Shown: positions 59,723 through 64,000 of the stretch, piece by piece
How the letters are laid out: every line of letters starts with the position of its first letter
How positions within the stretch are numbered: position 1 is the stretch's first letter
Assembly (NCBI GenBank): GCA_009363875.1
Contig: CM018693.1
Coordinates: 72,896,986 to 72,960,985, forward strand
Length of the DNA stretch: 64,000 bases
Direction: 5' to 3'
Source: Mikania micrantha
Lineage: Eukaryota > Streptophyta > Magnoliopsida > Asterales > Asteraceae
Translations under genes and position numbers: made by a program
Notes under the pieces: model-generated
What the model saw: the letters and a program-made list of their open reading frames with translations, nothing else
Told to the model about the DNA's origin: nothing
The model's database searches: none

Positions 59723-62700
59723 TGTAACATCAGTGCTGGAACAGTAGAAAAGGACTGTAGATACTGGTACGGAAAGTATTCGCGTAATATTCTGTAATAA
59801 TATTATATGAAACAGTTGATTTTAGCAAAATAGAAACTCAATACGGATAAACAACGCACCCAGACACAATACTGGCATGCGTAAACATGTGAAACTATGA
59901 CATGATACTATGTAGAGATATTAGTCAGGGTCTTATTGTGTATAAACGTATGTGAGGAAATCCAAATTAAAACCAAAACTGATGTCGTTAAATGAATATT
60001 AAACATACGGTGTATTCGTGTAGGTGATGATTCGCATGAATATTTGGTAAGTTAAAGTTCTGAACGATGTCTAATAATTAGAAAATCACATTGGAGAGTA
60101 ACGTTGTCGTCGTGTTCGAACGGGTGGCGATTCGTACGAATACGCGCGAAAACGATACGATCCGGTGAAACAATAAAAATAAATGTTTTTGAAATTTAAA
60201 AATAAATAAAATATATTTAGTTAATTTATTAGGAATTACCACTTTAAAAAGTTTAAAAATTTCTATCTTTATAAAGTTATGTAATATTACGAAAACTACG
60301 AAAAACGACGCACCACCATATCTCTCTCATTTCTCCACCAAATTCGGAGATCTAGTAGTCAAAACGACCGCGAGAACGAGAGGAACACAGTAGTACAACC
60401 GATCGGAGCTGAAACAGACCTAGTTGGTTGAAGATTTAGAGAGAAGTTTCTGATTTTGAGGGTTTTCTCTGCTATTCATGTAAGGTAAGCTTCTACTACT
60501 CGTTTTAATCATTTCAAATCAGTTAAGATCAACACTAAAAGACTTTAGAAACGTGTAGTTCATGTTAAGAGAAAGAAATCAAGCTTTGAATCATCAAAAA
60601 CGGACCAAAAACGAGCTCAAACGAGCTGATTCTTTGGCTTCTACTGTTTCGCTGAGTTCCGTGGAACACCAGCTCATTTCAGCCGATTTTAGAGCTACAA
60701 AGCCCCTAGGACTTGCACCAAATTGACTAAGGAATCTAAGGAACATGTTATATTGATGTTTGGGTCAGTTGGAAATCGATTTGGAGCTGAATATTGGAAA
60801 AAATCGAAGGGCTAAGAGGGCTGTTGTGATGCTATCACTGTTCAAGAACAACAGTGTTTTCAGTCGGTTTTGGACCCTCTAATGCCTTGGGATTCGCACT
60901 AATTTTATCTAGGAACTCAATAAACAACATGGGTTAAACATTGGAAGTGCTGGGAGTGGTTAGAACCTGGGTAAAGGGATGTATTGATGGCCTAAAGGGC
61001 TGCCCAAAGTGAAACCGTCGAACCTATAGTATTGGCAGGTTAGAGGCTGTATATTCCTCGATATTACCTAACAAATTCTATCGATATGGGTCAGGTTCTT
61101 GTCGATATTAGTAGCCAAATGTAGTCCAAGTATTTCAAGCTTGGAACCAGCTTAATCCGTTGAGAATCGAATTCGTGAGGATGGTTTGAACATGGGTTAG
61201 CCGGTTGTGGATTCAATAGGGTTTATGCATGATAAACCGGTTTTCGTAGCCATCAATATTAAAGGTTTTCAGCTTAAAATCTTTTCCAAACTAACCTAGC
61301 ACCCAAACAAATTTTTTAGTAACCAATTGGGGTTAAAATACCTAAGTTTGATTGATGAAAATCATAAGAGAAGTGGTTAGGATCGGCGATGGTCCAATGT
61401 GACCATTGCTTGTGTTAACCGACTTTGTGTTAAAAAGGGAAAAAGATTATGTGTTGCTAACAATAGATTTCCTAAATATTGTAACACCTAAACATACGTT
61501 TTAACATGGATTTGATTTTGAAATGTTAAAGTTTTATCAAGAAAAACCATAGAACCCAAGGATATTATCAATGATAAACTTGGGTGGTTAAACAAGTACT
61601 AAAAAAAATCAATGGTTCAAGAGTGTTAAGTTAGCAACATTGGGAGTTAATAAACAAATTTCTAAGTATTAGGATACATCAAAGGGTAACATGTGGGATA
61701 ACTATGGATACAAAGAACTAGTTAAGTGTGGGTTTATGACCTTGTGTTACGAGCATCCAACAATTAGTATATTTCATTCGTGGTGTTAAACTAAGGTTGT
61801 TCTAAATAAATAATCTTAGTAATAACCAAATTCAAAGGTGAACAAGATCAAGAATGTTCACAAAGAACTAACGAAGGACTTGAAGTTAATCTAGTTAGAT
61901 TGACTTAAGTTCTAGCAAGTTAACTTGTATTTTTCATAAAAATAACTTGTGTATTATTAAAATGTAATGATCTTTAATATGTAAGCATAGTTTTATAAAA
62001 TGCTCATAACTTGTTACTAAATGTTTAATATTGTAACTTAGTATGATTTATAAAATTAAACTTTTAAAACTTAAAAAAGATTTATAAATGACGATTTATT
62101 TTAAAGTCGTGTATTCTATTAGTATAAACCTTATATAAATAAGGTTTAGTTGTTATTAAATAAGGGATAGGGTTCATAGATAGTATGTAACATAGAATAA
62201 TTTGAGAAATCGTAGTAACACATTAGCAAGTATATAGAACACATAGTCGCATGCCGAGACCTAAACCATATATACGTCAAAATATAAATGCTTATAGTAT
62301 TCGAATCATAAAAATTCAATACAGGTGCTGAAGATACCTAGTTTACAACAAACGAGCGTGCATATTTTCTTGGTTGAATCTTAAGAGCTACAACACAGGT
62401 GAGTTCATTTGTCCCTTTTCAAACTCTTATGTTTTACTGCGGGACTGAGAAACATGTTAAATGTTTTACATAACTGTTTTATATAAATGTTTGCCATGTT
62501 TAATAAATTGTTTATTGTTTACTGTTTATAAATTGTTTATAAACTGTTGACTGTTAAATCGTTTACAAGTTATGTTTGAAGGGTTATGAATACTTTCATA
62601 TTTCCTCGGACATATTTTTTCTCAAATGTACATTTCTTATACTCAAATACTCGATACCCATATACAATGTTCATATTTAATACTTTTACACATATTCAAT

Positions 62701-63890
62701 GCTCTGAAACTTAAAATTGTGAGTTTATTGCCCCTTTTCTAAAATTTTTGTTTTATAAACGCGGGACTGATAAGCATGCGTAAATTTTTCCTTAGATTAT
62801 ATTTTACTTAAACGCTTTTAAACCATATATGTTTGTATGTAAAATTGTTTTATTTCAAGTGTACCTGTTCAACGTTCTATTTTTACGATCTGTTTTCAAC
62901 GATCTATTTCAACAAACTATTTTCAAAGATCTAGTTTCAACGATCTATTTTCGACGATCTATTTTCAGAGGAATATCTAGGAAATATCAAAGATAGCATT
63001 TGCCAAAGTACTGAACGGTCAAGAATGATCAAGAACGATCAAATAAAATCCTATATTTCAAAAGATGTCCTTGCTAGACTGATTGATTATAGGTCGCATG
63101 TTTGATGATATTTACGGAATCCTCTAACCATCACTAAGTACCATTGATTGCTACACTAATCTACTCGAGTTTGACCAAGGCCTAATCATTAGGACTTAGT
63201 TTTAATTAAATGTTTATCTATCCACATTTGCCATGGTGTGTTGTGTGCGTGATGAGCTTAAGGAATCAAAAGGTTTTCCACATTTGATGAAACTAGTGTG
63301 ATGTGGTTGAGGGTGAAACACTTAATTATCATTAACAACAATATACTATGTGGTCCGGTATGTCGTGGGCTGGTGGCTGGGCTGGCAGTAAGCTTGACCA
63401 TACGTATGCCCTATATATAAGCATACTTGGCTGGATAGTATAGGTGGTTTGTAGGTAAGGTTAATGTTGTCACTTTGTCGGGTTTGTAAAAATTCATTTT
63501 TCGATAACAAAACTATATGAACTCACCAACCATGTGTGAACTTTGTTTTCTTACATGTTTTCTTAGGTGACGTACGGGACTAGGTTAAGATTGCAGGATG
63601 TATACTAGGATGCCCAGATAGCAAACCTAGTAACTTTTGGAAGCACATATTTTTCTCGTAGACAGTGAATCAGTTTGATATCTTGTTCGGTCACAAGATA
63701 GTAGACTTATGATTCTGTTGGATATGTTTGCTTAGTTAAATTATCAAACATGACAGTAGTAATTTAACTTTGAAACTTCTAGTTAATTATTAGTGTGCTT
63801 TAGTTATTCTCAAATGTTGTGCTATGTATACAATCTGACCACTCCGACTATCACACGATATTGCACCTCGAGACCTTTCCGCAGGACGGG
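59723..63890 (+). repeat. LTR of element N (plus), ends damaged
   Basis: Starts TGTAACATCAGTGCTGGAACAG. Compared with LTR H, about 130 bp including the TATA box are missing near 60315. It has GGGTGGCGATTCGTACGAAT (60122-60141), the common block agtagtacaaccgatcggag (about 60388), a CGATATT cluster (61050-61110), a donor-like ACAG/GTGAGTTCAT (62399), one unit of the 226-bp motif in reverse (63290-63480) and an acceptor-like TTTTCTTAG/GTGACG (63566). The LTR breaks off at ...GACGGGA (63890): the final GGGGTGTGACA is absent. Confidence 0.7.
62869..62967 (+). repeat. Six ~18-bp AACGATCTATTTTC units in LTR N
   Basis: Imperfect tandem copies of aacgatctattttc, directly downstream of the donor-like site region. 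Specific to this LTR in the window. Confidence 0.7.
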
Positions 63891-63940
63891 ACATTCATTT
63901 ATAATGAGTACTAACCAGTATCTCTTCAGTTAATATCAGA

Positions 63941-64000
63941 ATGCCACCAAGACGACAACGATCACCATCTCATCCTCCTCCACAAGAGTCGGACCCAGCA
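63941..64000 (+). CDS. gag: Gag start of element N (cut by the window end)
   Basis: Opens with MPPRR, the same start as gag of element E, followed by a proline- and serine-rich stretch. Only 20 codons are inside the window. The normal distance from LTR end through the primer-binding site to ATG is about 170 bp in E but only about 50 bp here. Confidence 0.65.
   Translation, partial: MPPRRQRSPSHPPPQESDPA

Overview
The window is nuclear DNA of a flowering plant. It holds one intact intron-containing gene with GT-AG junctions, in a dense field of nested, long-LTR Ty3/gypsy retrotransposons. LTRs of 2-5 kb that start TGTAACA or end GGGTGTGACA, and Tekay-type chromodomain integrases, would fit a large-genome eudicot. 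I think Asteraceae (lettuce, chicory or tansy-like) is likely, but that is a judgement, not something the sequence proves.

Layout. 1-26999 is a multi-level nest. A minus-strand LTR (piece A: 1-712, resuming at 25877) was hit by a second minus-strand LTR (B: 713-2392, resuming at 24741-25876). B was hit by a plus-strand chromovirus (C: 2393-24735, target duplication CGAAA). C was hit twice within about 140 bp, at its gag/protease junction: by a solo LTR (D: 5650-8134, duplication ATCTT) and by a complete minus-strand, gag-only element with two 4.9-kb LTRs (E: 8270-20057, duplication GCAAG). 27000-31500 carries three plus-strand LTRs in a row (F, G, H). 31640-44038 is a gene island with one ABC transporter gene (ABCB8-like, nine exons, 35202-43509, 1235 codons without a break). 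44039-64000 returns to retrotransposons: plus LTR J, minus chromovirus K inserted into J, a 100-N assembly gap (54929-55028), minus LTRs L and M, and a plus element N whose gag starts 60 bases before the window ends.

How it works together. The only plausible cellular protein is the ABC exporter: two transmembrane domains and two nucleotide-binding domains with all Walker A, Q-loop, signature, Walker B and H-loop residues in place. It has its own TATA box about 200 bp upstream and a MITE-like foldback about 660 bp upstream of the start codon. The retroelements are mostly dead: stops and frameshifts in the C and K pol genes, no primer-binding site seen in N or C. E looks young (LTRs about 1% apart in the parts I compared) but encodes only Gag and must depend on another element's polymerase.

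The most unusual pattern is shared by LTRs that otherwise differ. Many carry, in order on the transcribed strand, a TGACG/TTCGTACGAA block, a TATA box, a CT-rich leader with a common short block, a family-specific cluster of one short CG-containing word (CCGAACC, GCGGTACGC, TTCNNGAA, CGATATT, or a GTATGATACGCC hairpin), then a splice-donor-like GGTGAGTTCAT followed by CCCCTTTT, and 0.45-2 kb later an acceptor-like TTTCAG/GTG shortly before the LTR end. This reads like an undescribed leader intron and regulatory module conserved across LTR families.
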